The notes under the pieces were generated by a model, which saw only the letters and a program-made list of their open reading frames with translations, was not told the DNA's origin and did not search any database. Made by a program: the position numbers and the translations under genes. Positions 45,089 to 54,041 of a stretch of DNA of 64,000 bases are shown piece after piece. Position 1 is the first letter of the stretch, and the number at the start of each line of letters is the position of its first letter. The stretch comes from an uncultured Acholeplasma sp. (GTDB lineage Bacteria; Bacillota_I; Bacilli_A; Acholeplasmatales; Acholeplasmataceae). The stretch covers positions 24,434 through 88,433 of the forward strand of contig CALMNM010000152.1 in assembly GCA_937868795.1 (NCBI GenBank), given 5' to 3'.

Positions 45089-46444
45089 TTAGTAGTTTAT
45101 AAATTCGATGTGGTATTTTCGAACTACGAGTATCGTGTCCCCTTTGACCACACCTAACATCTTTAATTTTCTTTCTAATTCCTCAACAGAGGTGACAGGA
45201 AAGACCCCATAATAAAGGGAAAGTGATGTTGCTTTATGGTAAGAGTCGACGACACCGATGATCGGTGCGATTGACCGGTATTTAGATAAGTTGTCTGTAG
45301 CTTTGTAGCCATACGCGATAATGGCTTTAACATTATAATTCATCGCTGCTTGAACTGCAGCAAACGAGATAGCATCTAAGAGGTTGTCCCCTTCATAAAG
45401 GGCGTGATCGGCAAACTTTCGATGATTGACAGAAGGTTCAGCTTTTTCCGCAATTTTCGCCATAAATTCTACGGATTCCAAAGGATAATTGCCCTGAGCC
45501 ATTTCTCCTGAAAGCATGGTTGCATCTGTGCCATCGTAAACCGCATTCGCGACATCGGAAACCTCAGCGCGGGTGGGACGGGGATTTTTTTGCATCGATT
45601 CGAGCATTTGTGTCGCAACGATCACTAATTTACCTTTTTGTTGGCATTTATGAACCATTGCTTTTTGCATTTGAGGTAAATCTTCAGCAAAGACCTCGAC
45701 ACCTAAATCACCACGGGCGACCATAATGCCATCCGCAGCGTCAATAATTTCATCGACGTTATTGATTCCTTCCTGATTTTCAATCTTAGCAATAATACTG
45801 ATATAATCTTTACCCTCTTGCTTGAGTAATTCACGAATGGCGAAGACATCTTCTTTTCTACGTGTAAAAGATGCAGCAATATAATCATAATCATGATGGC
45901 AAGCAAACTTGATGTCATCGATGTCTTGAGGTGACAAAAAAGGCATATTGAGAATCGTATTAGGCACGTTGACTCCACGCTTGTCACGAACGAGATGATT
46001 GTTTTTTGCAAGTGTGACGAGTTCTCTGGTTTCATGATTCTTATCGATGACTAAAAGCGCTAAGTATCCATCATCAATGAGGATGGTTTTTCCAATCTCA
46101 ATATCATCAAAGAGATTGGGATAATTGATTGAAAACTTATTTTCATCACCTAAAACTTGTTCCATACTGATGAGAACTGTTTGTCCTTGATGGATGTATG
46201 CTTGTCCATTTTTAAAGCGATGGGTTCGAATTTCTGGACCTTTCGTATCCATCAAGGTCCCGACATAGGTTCCTAATTCTTTGTTGAGTTCATGGACCAA
46301 ATGGAAACGTTTGATATGTTCTTCATGATCGCCGTGTGAGTAGTTGTTTCTGATCACATTGACGCCTGCGAGCATGATTTGACGCAGTGTTGCTTTATCT
46401 TCAGATGCCGGACCGACGGTCCCGACAATTTTTGTTTTACGCAT
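45089..46444 (-). CDS. pyk: Pyruvate kinase
   Basis: 451 residues, the normal length without the extra C-terminal PEP-utiliser-like domain of Bacillus. It starts MRKTKIVGTVGPAS. The substrate loop is NNYSHGDHEEH (usual NFSHG with Tyr for Phe), LMDTKGPEIR and RGDLGVEV contain active-site residues, the catalytic Lys is in IIAKIENQEG, and MLSGEMAQGNYP is the family signature. It makes pyruvate and ATP from PEP and ADP. A cre-like box lies upstream and a small hairpin sits before its ribosome site. Confidence 0.97.
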   Translation of the reverse strand: MRKTKIVGTVGPASEDKATLRQIMLAGVNVIRNNYSHGDHEEHIKRFHLVHELNKELGTYVGTLMDTKGPEIRTHRFKNGQAYIHQGQTVLISMEQVLGDENKFSINYPNLFDDIEIGKTILIDDGYLALLVIDKNHETRELVTLAKNNHLVRDKRGVNVPNTILNMPFLSPQDIDDIKFACHHDYDYIAASFTRRKEDVFAIRELLKQEGKDYISIIAKIENQEGINNVDEIIDAADGIMVARGDLGVEVFAEDLPQMQKAMVHKCQQKGKLVIVATQMLESMQKNPRPTRAEVSDVANAVYDGTDATMLSGEMAQGNYPLESVEFMAKIAEKAEPSVNHRKFADHALYEGDNLLDAISFAAVQAAMNYNVKAIIAYGYKATDNLSKYRSIAPIIGVVDSYHKATSLSLYYGVFPVTSVEELERKLKMLGVVKGDTILVVRKYHIEFINY

Positions 46445-46462
46445 GGATTAAACACTCCTGTA

Positions 46463-46481
46463 GGCAAATACCGACTTTGCC
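46463..46481 (-). promoter_or_regulatory. Hairpin in the pyk 5' leader
   Basis: Minus strand GGCAAA and TTTGCC pair around 7 bases just ahead of the CAGGAGTG ribosome site of pyk. It lies at the predicted 5' end of the transcript, so it may stabilise the message or tune translation. Confidence 0.4.
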
Positions 46482-46488
46482 CTAGTGT

Positions 46489-46494
46489 ATTATA
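46489..46494 (-). promoter_or_regulatory. -10 element of pyk
   Basis: Minus strand TATAAT; the -35 (TTCGCG at 46512-46517) is poor, consistent with activator dependence. Confidence 0.55.
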
Positions 46495-46529
46495 ACATAA
46501 TACACAAAATGCGCGAATGTTGTCCATCT

Positions 46530-46543
46530 TGAAAACGTTTTAT
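46530..46543 (-). promoter_or_regulatory. cre-like box upstream of pyk
   Basis: The plus strand reads TGAAAACGTTTTAT, 13 of 14 matches to the cre consensus and nearly palindromic. Its centre is 42.5 bases upstream of the pyk -10. Confidence 0.6.
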
Positions 46544-46560
46544 CATCGTCAAGTGTCAAG

Positions 46561-46596
46561 CAAAAACGTGTAAAATTTAAGAAAATTCTACACGTT
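46561..46596 (-). terminator. Terminator of ABC pair 3/MarR operon
   Basis: Minus strand AACGTGTA and TACACGTT form the outer stem, extended inward by AATTT/AAATT, followed by TTTT. Confidence 0.85.
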
Positions 46597-46601
46597 CATT
46601 A

Positions 46602-47021
46602 TTATTCGAAGATCGACATGATTTTGCTTGAAATATTGCGAAATTGTTCAATTTCATCTTTGGTTAATACTGATGCCAGTTTTTCCCTTAATCGCAATCC
46701 TTCACTGCGTGATTCTTGGATTAATGCTTTCCCTAAATCTAAGATGTAGTACTTGTTTTTATACGTCCCTTCCTCATCTTTTCGAACAAACTTTAATTCA
46801 ACTAAATCCTTTAATGCTCTTGAAGCATGCGCTTTATCGAGAAATAGATGATCAATCATTTCACGCTGTGTCATGCCTTCTGGATGTTCGAATAAGATCA
46901 TGAGATAAGGCATATGGATTTTAGCTAACCCATATTTGCTTAAGACCTGTTGATGATAATCCATCATACGCTTATGCAATGTTGCAAACAAGATAGGTAA
47001 GAAATTCATATCTTGATTCAT
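46602..47021 (-). CDS. MarR-family transcriptional regulator (exporter operon 3)
   Basis: 139 residues. The winged-helix core has MTQREMIDHLFLDKAHASRALKDL with the recognition helix and a wing (KDEEGTYKNKYYILDLG). Flanking helices give the dimer interface. It is the last gene of the ABC operon (start overlaps the ABC stop by 4 bases, ATGA), the opposite position to exporter operon 1. It probably represses the operon promoter near 50681-50708, where a GTTGA-GATG-TCAAC repeat overlaps the -35. Confidence 0.92.
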   Translation of the reverse strand: MNQDMNFLPILFATLHKRMMDYHQQVLSKYGLAKIHMPYLMILFEHPEGMTQREMIDHLFLDKAHASRALKDLVELKFVRKDEEGTYKNKYYILDLGKALIQESRSEGLRLREKLASVLTKDEIEQFRNISSKIMSIFE

Positions 47022-48895
47022 GCTGCGTCCTCTAAAGAAAACTCAAATTGGCTGTTGTAAAGATCCGCGTAAAAGCCTTTCTTTTCAAGTAAGACATCAT
47101 GCGTTCCGGTTTCGATAATATTTCCTTCGTTCAGTACAAGGATGTTATCCGCGTTCTTAATGGTCGATAGACGATGCGCAATGACAAACGTTGTTCTTCC
47201 CTTCATGAGGCGATCCATCGCTTCTTGAATGAGTTGTTCTGTTCTGACATCGACCGATGATGTTGCTTCATCTAAGATGAGCATCGGTGCATTGGCAATC
47301 ATCGCACGTGCAATTGTTAACAGCTGCTTTTGGCCTTGAGATATGCTTGCATTTTCATCTAAGACCATATCATATCCATTGGGTAAACTCTTAATAAAGT
47401 GGTGAATGTTTGCTGCCTTGCAGGCTTCGATGACATCATCCATGGTGGCTTTGGGGTTACCATACATTAAGTTTTCTTTGATGGTCCCTTTAAATAGCCA
47501 TGTGTCTTGTAAAACCATACCGAAGAGTTCATGAACTTGATGTCTAGTTAGATCGGTTGTTTTCACATGATCAACAGCGATATATCCGCCATTGAGTTCA
47601 TAGAAACGCATGAGAAGGTTAACCAGTGTGGTTTTCCCTGCACCTGTTGGTCCTACGATCGCGATTTTTTGGCCAGGTTTGACATGAAGATTGAAATCAT
47701 GGATGATTTCTTTATTTTCCACATAGCCAAAACGCACATGATTGAATTCGACTTCTCCCTTGACTCGAGTGAGTTCAACAGACTCAGTTTCAACGAGCAT
47801 TTCTGTTTCATTCAAGAATTCAAATACACGTTCTGATGCTGCCAAAGCAGTTTGTGTCATAGTTAAACTTTGGGCAATTGTTCCTAGTGGTTGTGAGAAT
47901 GTTCTCACGTACATGAGCATCGATTGTATATCCCCAATAAAGAGTGATCCACCGACTGCGAGTATACCTCCGACTACGGATACAGCAACGTATGATAAAT
48001 TAGCAACAAACCCCGTGAGTGGCATCATCAATCCAGAGATAAATTGTGATTTCCATGAGGATTCATAAAGATCCTTATTGTAGTCATCAAATGTTTCCAT
48101 AAAGGCATCTTCTGCTTGATATGTCTTGATCACTTGTTGATTGGTAAATGATTCTTCAATGTGGCCATTAAGTTTACCCAAGGTGCTCTGTTGACGTCTA
48201 AAGAAACCTCTCGCTTTTTTCATAATCAATCCCATGAGTACGGTAGTGATCGGTAAGAAGACGATCGCAACCAATGTTAACCAACCCGAAATAGTAAGCA
48301 TCATGATTAACACACCGATGAGTAAGGTGAAGGAAGAGAAAAGTTGAGCCACGGAGGAGTTTAATGCTTGACCGATGGTGTCGATATCGTTGGTCATCCG
48401 AGACAAGGTATCACCATGGGGATGTTGATCAAAATACTTAAGAGGAAGTTTTTCCATCTTCGTATAAAGATCTTTACGTAGCTGCTTGGTGATTTTTTGT
48501 GTCATCCGGCTGACTAAAATCCCTTGAATAAGGTTGAAGATTAAACTTAAGACATAAAGTCCAATCAGCAGATAAACGATCTGAAAGATGACATCAAAAT
48601 TGATATCAAGGACAAACGTTCCCGAGAGAGGGTTGTATCCAATCCCTTTTTGAATTTCAGTCGTAATTTTTCCTAATTGTTTAGGTCCGATGATTGAAAA
48701 TGCAGCAGCAAGCATCGAGAAAGTAATCATGATGACAAACTGAATGCGATAAGGTTTAATGTAGGCAATGAGTTGTCTTAAAGCTTTTTTGGCTGATTTG
48801 GGTTTTTCACCTGTCATCATCATGCGTCCACCGGGACCATGACCACCACTTTGAGGACGGCTTTGAGGCTGCTTGTTTTGTTGTTCGTTAGACAT
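47018..48895 (-). CDS. Heterodimeric ABC exporter subunit with intact Walker B, pair 3
   Basis: 625 residues: a Gly/Gln-rich N-terminal tail, six membrane helices (about 55-345) and an ATPase domain. Walker A GPTGAGKTT, signature SQGQKQ (non-canonical), Walker B MLILDEATSSVD (catalytic Glu present), H-loop IAHRLST. It is clearly paralogous to the 6122-8017 protein, including the shared odd signature. ATG 48895 follows AAGGAGG; the gene overlaps the upstream subunit by 8 bases. Substrate unknown; xenobiotic efflux likely. Confidence 0.92.
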   Translation of the reverse strand: MSNEQQNKQPQSRPQSGGHGPGGRMMMTGEKPKSAKKALRQLIAYIKPYRIQFVIMITFSMLAAAFSIIGPKQLGKITTEIQKGIGYNPLSGTFVLDINFDVIFQIVYLLIGLYVLSLIFNLIQGILVSRMTQKITKQLRKDLYTKMEKLPLKYFDQHPHGDTLSRMTNDIDTIGQALNSSVAQLFSSFTLLIGVLIMMLTISGWLTLVAIVFLPITTVLMGLIMKKARGFFRRQQSTLGKLNGHIEESFTNQQVIKTYQAEDAFMETFDDYNKDLYESSWKSQFISGLMMPLTGFVANLSYVAVSVVGGILAVGGSLFIGDIQSMLMYVRTFSQPLGTIAQSLTMTQTALAASERVFEFLNETEMLVETESVELTRVKGEVEFNHVRFGYVENKEIIHDFNLHVKPGQKIAIVGPTGAGKTTLVNLLMRFYELNGGYIAVDHVKTTDLTRHQVHELFGMVLQDTWLFKGTIKENLMYGNPKATMDDVIEACKAANIHHFIKSLPNGYDMVLDENASISQGQKQLLTIARAMIANAPMLILDEATSSVDVRTEQLIQEAMDRLMKGRTTFVIAHRLSTIKNADNILVLNEGNIIETGTHDVLLEKKGFYADLYNSQFEFSLEDAA

Positions 48896-50657
48896 TGCCG
48901 AGTTCCTCCTTCGAAAGTTGTGCATACGCGATATCTTGATAGGGGACACATGAAGTCATAAGTTCATGGTGTGTGCCTTTACCAACGATTTCACCTTGAT
49001 CTAAAACAATGATTTGTTCCGCATCTAAAATCGTTCCAATGCGCTGACCAATAATGACTGTCAATGCGTCCTTGACTTTCGTTTTTAATGCGTTTCGAAG
49101 CATACGATCAGTACGATAATCTAAAGCACTAAAGGAATCATCAAAGATATAAATCTTGGGTTGTTTAATCAGGGCTCGGGCAATAGAAAGACGTTGTTTT
49201 TGTCCTCCAGAGACATTGGCTCCACCCTGATCGATATCACGATCATACCCTTGCTCGCTTTCCTGAGCTAAACTCAAGATTTGTGCGGTCTTTAGAGATG
49301 TTTCCATGGATATTTGATCGGCGTCTTTCTTACCAATCTTTAAATTTGATGCGATGGTTCCTCTAAATAACGTTCCTTTTTGAGGGACATAACCCATCAA
49401 AGCATATAAGTCTTTAAGGTAATAGGATTTGATATTTTTATCATTAATCAATATTTCTCCATCGGTGACATCATAAAAACGTAACAGTAAAGAAACAATC
49501 GTCGATTTCCCTGAACCAGTAGACCCAATGAATGCGATGGTTTGACCTTTATTTGCAACAAAATTAATGTCTTTTAGTACATATTCTTCTGCTTTAGGAT
49601 ATTTGAAAGATACATGTCTGAATTCCACTTTGACCTCATTGGATAACAAAGTTTGGGTCGCTTGATCTTCTTTAATCGCATAGGGTGTACGGAGTACCTC
49701 GTTGATACGATTTGCAGATACCCAAGCTCTTGGTAAGAAAATGAAAAGCATGATCAACATCATAAACGCAATCAAAATGGTCATCGCATACGAGGTAAAT
49801 TGAACCTGTAACGATAAACCTTCGATAGGATTAGAACCCAGTGCGTTATCCGCGATCAAAAGAGCCCCTACCGTAATGAGTGCTAGATTTAAGCTATTCA
49901 TAATAAACATCATGCCAGGATTTAGTATGGCCATCCCCGTATTGACAAAGAGTTGCGTTTTCGTCAAATTATCGTTGACATTTTCAAACTTATCCGCCTG
50001 AATCGCTTCAGCATGATGAGCTCTGATGACACGAATCCCTGTGAGTGTCTCACGTGTCACTTGGTTGACATCATCGGTTTGTTTTTGCACGAGTTGAAAC
50101 TTGGGTCCCACGAGTGCAAATAAAATAGATATCAATGTTAAGATTGCGACCACACCACCAACAACGACTAAACTCATAGTAAGATTAATGTTCGTCACTT
50201 TTGCAATACCTGACGCTGCCATGATAGGAGCGGTGATAAGCATGCGTAGCATGATGATTACAGCCATCTGGACTTGTTGTACGTCATTGGTACTTCTTGT
50301 GATCAATGATGGCGTTGAAAAATGATTGACTTCTTCTGCTGAGAAACCGCTGATATGTTCATACAATTTATGACGTGTTGTCACAGCCAAGCGAGTCCCT
50401 AATCGTGCCGCGATTAAGCTGGCCAATACAGTTGCTGTAATTGAACCAAACGTAATGATGAGCATCATCAAACCTTCATCAAGAATTTCACGTGTCGGTG
50501 CAGTTCCTGTTTGAATACCTTGTCCAATCAACATGATAATTCTTCCCATATATTCAGGAAGTTTTAAATCCATTTGAACTTGACCATAGATCAGTCCAAT
50601 GATCACTAGAACAAATACCCAGTGATACCACTTGAAAAATCGGAATAATTTTAGCAT
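48888..50657 (-). CDS. Heterodimeric ABC exporter subunit with degenerate ATP site, pair 3
   Basis: 589 residues: six membrane helices (about 15-310) and an ATPase domain. Walker A GSTGSGKST, signature VSGGQKQR (canonical), Walker B IYIFDDSFSALD (Asp for Glu), and Gln in place of the switch His (IGQRIGT). This repeats the features of the 8014-9762 subunit, and both pairs probably arose by operon duplication. It is the first gene of its operon, with AGAGGTGG as ribosome site and a strong promoter upstream. Confidence 0.92.
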   Translation of the reverse strand: MLKLFRFFKWYHWVFVLVIIGLIYGQVQMDLKLPEYMGRIIMLIGQGIQTGTAPTREILDEGLMMLIITFGSITATVLASLIAARLGTRLAVTTRHKLYEHISGFSAEEVNHFSTPSLITRSTNDVQQVQMAVIIMLRMLITAPIMAASGIAKVTNINLTMSLVVVGGVVAILTLISILFALVGPKFQLVQKQTDDVNQVTRETLTGIRVIRAHHAEAIQADKFENVNDNLTKTQLFVNTGMAILNPGMMFIMNSLNLALITVGALLIADNALGSNPIEGLSLQVQFTSYAMTILIAFMMLIMLFIFLPRAWVSANRINEVLRTPYAIKEDQATQTLLSNEVKVEFRHVSFKYPKAEEYVLKDINFVANKGQTIAFIGSTGSGKSTIVSLLLRFYDVTDGEILINDKNIKSYYLKDLYALMGYVPQKGTLFRGTIASNLKIGKKDADQISMETSLKTAQILSLAQESEQGYDRDIDQGGANVSGGQKQRLSIARALIKQPKIYIFDDSFSALDYRTDRMLRNALKTKVKDALTVIIGQRIGTILDAEQIIVLDQGEIVGKGTHHELMTSCVPYQDIAYAQLSKEELGNV

Positions 50658-50680
50658 AATCCACCTCTTGTACTGTTTCT

Positions 50681-50709
50681 ATCATACGGATTTTTGTTGA
50701 GATGTCAAC
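50681..50709 (-). promoter_or_regulatory. Promoter of ABC pair 3 with MarR-like operator
   Basis: Minus strand TTGACA (50703-50708), 16-base spacer, TATGAT (50681-50686). GTTGA (50696-50700), GATG, TCAAC (50705-50709) is a perfect inverted repeat overlapping the -35, the form expected of a MarR site. Confidence 0.7.
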
Positions 50710-50736
50710 ATTTTTGCACCTGTCACATAGTTTCAC

Positions 50737-50766
50737 AAAAAAAAGCCCCACTGGATGTAGAGCTTT
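50737..50766 (-). terminator. Terminator of the lipoprotein gene
   Basis: Minus strand AAAGCTC pairs with GGGCTTT (one U-G pair), followed by T run. Confidence 0.8.
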
Positions 50767-50780
50767 CTTCAAGCAGTCAT

Positions 50781-51272
50781 TTATAGATTCACTGAGATGA
50801 CGAGGTCTGTTTCGATAAGGAATGATTCATCGACATAAAGCCAAATGACATAGTCGCCATTTGGATACATGGTAGCGTATATCTCATCATCAAAAGGTGT
50901 GGGTGAAAACTGAACATTACGAAAGACTTTTTCATTGATATCGAAGGTAATCTTCCCACCTTCATTTATAGCACGTACATCATCACTTGAATAAAGAACG
51001 TTCTCAAGATACCTGACTTCTGCAGACATCATTCCCGCTTTACCATAATCTAAAGTATCAAGTGTGAAGGTATGTGCTTGGCTTGCTGTATATTTCATCG
51101 TGAGAGTAATGATATCACTCAGATCATTGATCGTTAATTGATCCACTTCTAGATAAAACTTACCATAGGTTAAATCATAGTAAGTAAAAGACCTCTCTTC
51201 AATCATTTTTCCTGAACACGATGATAAAAGAAAGGTTAAGAGAAAAAGTATGATGATCAATGTTTTCTTCAT
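50781..51272 (-). CDS. Predicted lipoprotein, unknown function
   Basis: 163 residues. The N-terminus MKKTLIIILFLLTFLLSSCS is a type II signal peptide with lipobox LSSC at the end; Cys 19 should be lipidated and the protein anchored outside the cell. The rest is a beta-rich domain without cysteines and without a recognised family. It has its own strong promoter, ribosome site (GGAGGGAGG) and terminator. It lies between PPDK and the ABC operon. Confidence 0.8.
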   Translation of the reverse strand: MKKTLIIILFLLTFLLSSCSGKMIEERSFTYYDLTYGKFYLEVDQLTINDLSDIITLTMKYTASQAHTFTLDTLDYGKAGMMSAEVRYLENVLYSSDDVRAINEGGKITFDINEKVFRNVQFSPTPFDDEIYATMYPNGDYVIWLYVDESFLIETDLVISVNL

Positions 51273-51292
51273 TATCCTCCCTCCTCACCCTC

Positions 51293-51321
51293 ATCTTATC
51301 AAGGGTTCTCTTTAATGTCAA
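51293..51321 (-). promoter_or_regulatory. Sigma-A promoter of the lipoprotein gene
   Basis: Minus strand TTGACA (51316-51321), 17-base spacer, TAAGAT (51293-51298). Confidence 0.8.
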
Positions 51322-51327
51322 TCAAAA

Positions 51328-51353
51328 GAAAAACCCAGAAAAACTCTGGGTTT
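51328..51353 (-). terminator. Terminator of ppdK
   Basis: Minus strand AAACCCAGA pairs with TCTGGGTTT around 5 bases, then T run. Confidence 0.85.
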
Positions 51354-51359
51354 ATCGTT

Positions 51360-53987
51360 TTATTTGCGAGGATTCTTAATGTTTGCGTGTGCTGCTGCAA
51401 GTCTTGCAATCGGCACTCTGAATGGTGAACAGGACACATAGGTTAAACCGATATTATGGCAGAATTCAACAGAGATAGGATCTCCACCGTGTTCACCACA
51501 GATACCTAATTTAATGTTAGGTCTTGTTTCTTTACCAAGCTTAACCGCGATTTCCATCAATTTACCCACACCATTTTGGTCGATGTGTGCAAATGGGTCA
51601 TTCGCGAAAATCTTCTTGTCATAGTAATCGCCTAAGAACTTACCAGCATCGTCTCTTGAGAAACCGAAAGTCATCTGTGTTAAGTCGTTGGTTCCGAAAC
51701 TGAAGAACTCAGCTTCTTTAGCGATGACATCAGCAGTGATCGCTGCACGTGGGATTTCAATCATGGTACCGACTAAGTATTCTAACTTAACGCCAGCTTC
51801 TTTGATGATCTTATCTGCAGTTGCCACAACGACATCTTTAACGTATTGAAGTTCTTTGATATCACCAACAAGTGGAATCATGATTTCAGGAACGACATTT
51901 AAGCCTTCCTTATTCACAGCGATGGCAGCTTCAATCACGGCTCTGGTTTGCATTTCTGCAATTTCAGGATAAGTGACGGATAAACGGACACCACGATGAC
52001 CTAACATCGGATTGGTTTCATGAAGATCATTGATAGTCTTCGAAAGTTCTTCAAAAGATAAGCCCATTTCTTTCGCTAAGTCACGGATATCTTCTTCATC
52101 GGTTGGTACGAATTCATGTAGAGGTGGATCCAAGTAACGAATGGTCACAGCGTAACCTTTCATTTCCTTATAAAGACCAATGAAGTCTTCTCTTTGCATC
52201 GGAAGTAACTTCGCAAGTGCTTTTTCACGTTCAGCCTTATTCTTCGCCACGATCATTTCACGAACTGCAGGAATACGATCGGGTTCAAAGAACATATGTT
52301 CAGTACGGCATAGACCAATACCTTCAGCACCATACTTATACGCGACTTTCGCATCTCTTGGTGTATCCGCATTGGTTCTAACCTTTAAGGCTCTATATTT
52401 GTCAGCCCACTTCATTAAGGTTTCAAAATCGCCAGAGACGGTGGCATCTTGTGTATCGACTTTTTGGCCATAAACTTTACCCGTTGAACCATCAAGTGAA
52501 ATCCAATCGCCTTCTTTAAAGATTTCTCCGTTAACTTCAAATTCTTTCTTCTTTTCGTTAACATGAACTTGACCAGCACCGGCAACGCAGCATGTACCCA
52601 TACCACGAGCGACAACAGCCGCGTGAGATGTCATCCCACCACGAGAGGTCAAGATACCAGCAGAAACAACCATACCTTCGATATCTTCAGGAGATGTTTC
52701 TTGACGAACGAGAATGACGGGGAGTCCATCTTTCTTCTTCAATTCTTTGGCACGTTCAGCGGTGAAGACCACACGACCGGTTGCAGCCCCTGGGGATGCA
52801 TTAAGACCTGTTGTAATCACTCTAGCTTTCTTAAGTGCTTCAGGATTGAATTGTGGATGGAGTAAAGCGTCTAATTGTGCGGGTTCAACTTTTAGGACTG
52901 CTTCTTGTTCAGAAAGCACGCCTTCTTTAACGAGGTCGATGGCTACTTTTAATGCAGCTTGTGCAGTACGTTTACCATTTCTGGTTTGTAGCATATAGAG
53001 CTTACCGCGTTCAATGGTAAATTCCATATCTTGCATGTCACGATAATGCGCTTCAAGCTTCTTAGAAATCTTGAAGAATTCATCGTATAATGCTGGATTA
53101 TCATTCTTTAATTCAGAAATAGGTTTAGGTGTACGGATACCTGCAACGACGTCTTCACCTTGTGCGTTGAAGAGATATTCGCCGTAGAGTTCATTTTCAC
53201 CAGTCGATGGGTTTCTTGAGAAAGCCACACCAGTACCGGAGTCATCACCCATGTTACCAAAGACCATGCCTTGTACGTTAACCGCTGTTCCCCATTCGTA
53301 AGGAATGTGGTTTAAACGACGGTAAGTGTTCGCACGTGGGTTGTCCCATGATCTGAAGACAGCAGTCACTGCTTCGATCAATTGAACTTTAGGATCTTGT
53401 GGGAATGGTTCACCTTTAAGTTGTTCATATTTCACTAAGAATTCGCCAACGAGTTTCTTTAAATCGTTTGCATCAAGTTCGGTGTCAAGTTCAACACCCT
53501 TCTTGTGTTTCATTTCTTCTAAGAGTTCTTCAAAGTTGCTCTTTTCGATTTCCATGACGACATCGGCGAACATTTGAATGAAACGACGATAGGAGTCATA
53601 GGCGAAGCGTGGATTGTTGGTTAGCTTAGCTAAACCTTCAACAGCAACGTTATTCAAACCAAGGTTCAAGATGGTATCCATCATCCCTGGCATGGATGCA
53701 CGTGCACCGGAACGAACGGAGACTAAGAATGGATCATTAGGATCTCCAAATTTCTTTCCTGCTTCTTTTTCTGTTACTGCGAGCGCATTGTAGATTTGTT
53801 CGATAATCTCAGGTGCAATTACCTTTTTGTTACGATAGTAATCATTACACGCTTCAGTGGTGACGGTAAATCCTTGGGGAACAGGCATGCCAAGGGATGT
53901 CATTTCCGCTAAGTTCGCGCCTTTACCACCGAGAAGGTTCTTCATCGAAGCATTACCTTCTTTAAATAAATAGACGTATTTTGTCAT
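51360..53987 (-). CDS. ppdK: Pyruvate, phosphate dikinase
   Basis: 875 residues, the usual length. The N-terminal nucleotide-binding domain starts KYVYLFKEGNASMKNLLGGKG; the central swivelling domain carries the phosphohistidine loop RGGMTSHAAVVARGMG (about 450); the C-terminal PEP barrel has YLVGTMIEIPRAA and CGEHGGDP with the catalytic Cys. It interconverts pyruvate + ATP + Pi and PEP + AMP + PPi, in either direction. ATG 53987 has AAAGG 8 bases upstream (the ATG two codons earlier is too close). A cre-like sequence overlaps its -10. Confidence 0.97.
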   Translation of the reverse strand: MTKYVYLFKEGNASMKNLLGGKGANLAEMTSLGMPVPQGFTVTTEACNDYYRNKKVIAPEIIEQIYNALAVTEKEAGKKFGDPNDPFLVSVRSGARASMPGMMDTILNLGLNNVAVEGLAKLTNNPRFAYDSYRRFIQMFADVVMEIEKSNFEELLEEMKHKKGVELDTELDANDLKKLVGEFLVKYEQLKGEPFPQDPKVQLIEAVTAVFRSWDNPRANTYRRLNHIPYEWGTAVNVQGMVFGNMGDDSGTGVAFSRNPSTGENELYGEYLFNAQGEDVVAGIRTPKPISELKNDNPALYDEFFKISKKLEAHYRDMQDMEFTIERGKLYMLQTRNGKRTAQAALKVAIDLVKEGVLSEQEAVLKVEPAQLDALLHPQFNPEALKKARVITTGLNASPGAATGRVVFTAERAKELKKKDGLPVILVRQETSPEDIEGMVVSAGILTSRGGMTSHAAVVARGMGTCCVAGAGQVHVNEKKKEFEVNGEIFKEGDWISLDGSTGKVYGQKVDTQDATVSGDFETLMKWADKYRALKVRTNADTPRDAKVAYKYGAEGIGLCRTEHMFFEPDRIPAVREMIVAKNKAEREKALAKLLPMQREDFIGLYKEMKGYAVTIRYLDPPLHEFVPTDEEDIRDLAKEMGLSFEELSKTINDLHETNPMLGHRGVRLSVTYPEIAEMQTRAVIEAAIAVNKEGLNVVPEIMIPLVGDIKELQYVKDVVVATADKIIKEAGVKLEYLVGTMIEIPRAAITADVIAKEAEFFSFGTNDLTQMTFGFSRDDAGKFLGDYYDKKIFANDPFAHIDQNGVGKLMEIAVKLGKETRPNIKLGICGEHGGDPISVEFCHNIGLTYVSCSPFRVPIARLAAAHANIKNPRK

Positions 53988-54020
53988 ATGCATTTCCTTT
54001 CTACATTTTTATCCTTTACT

Positions 54021-54036
54021 ATTATAAACGATTTCA
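54021..54036 (-). promoter_or_regulatory. -10 of ppdK overlapped by a cre-like sequence
   Basis: Minus strand TATAAT (54021-54026). TGAAATCGTTTATA (54023-54036) matches the cre consensus at 12 of 14 positions and overlaps the -10, the position expected for repression. The promoter lies within the end of pfkA. Confidence 0.4.
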
Positions 54037-54041
54037 GTTGT

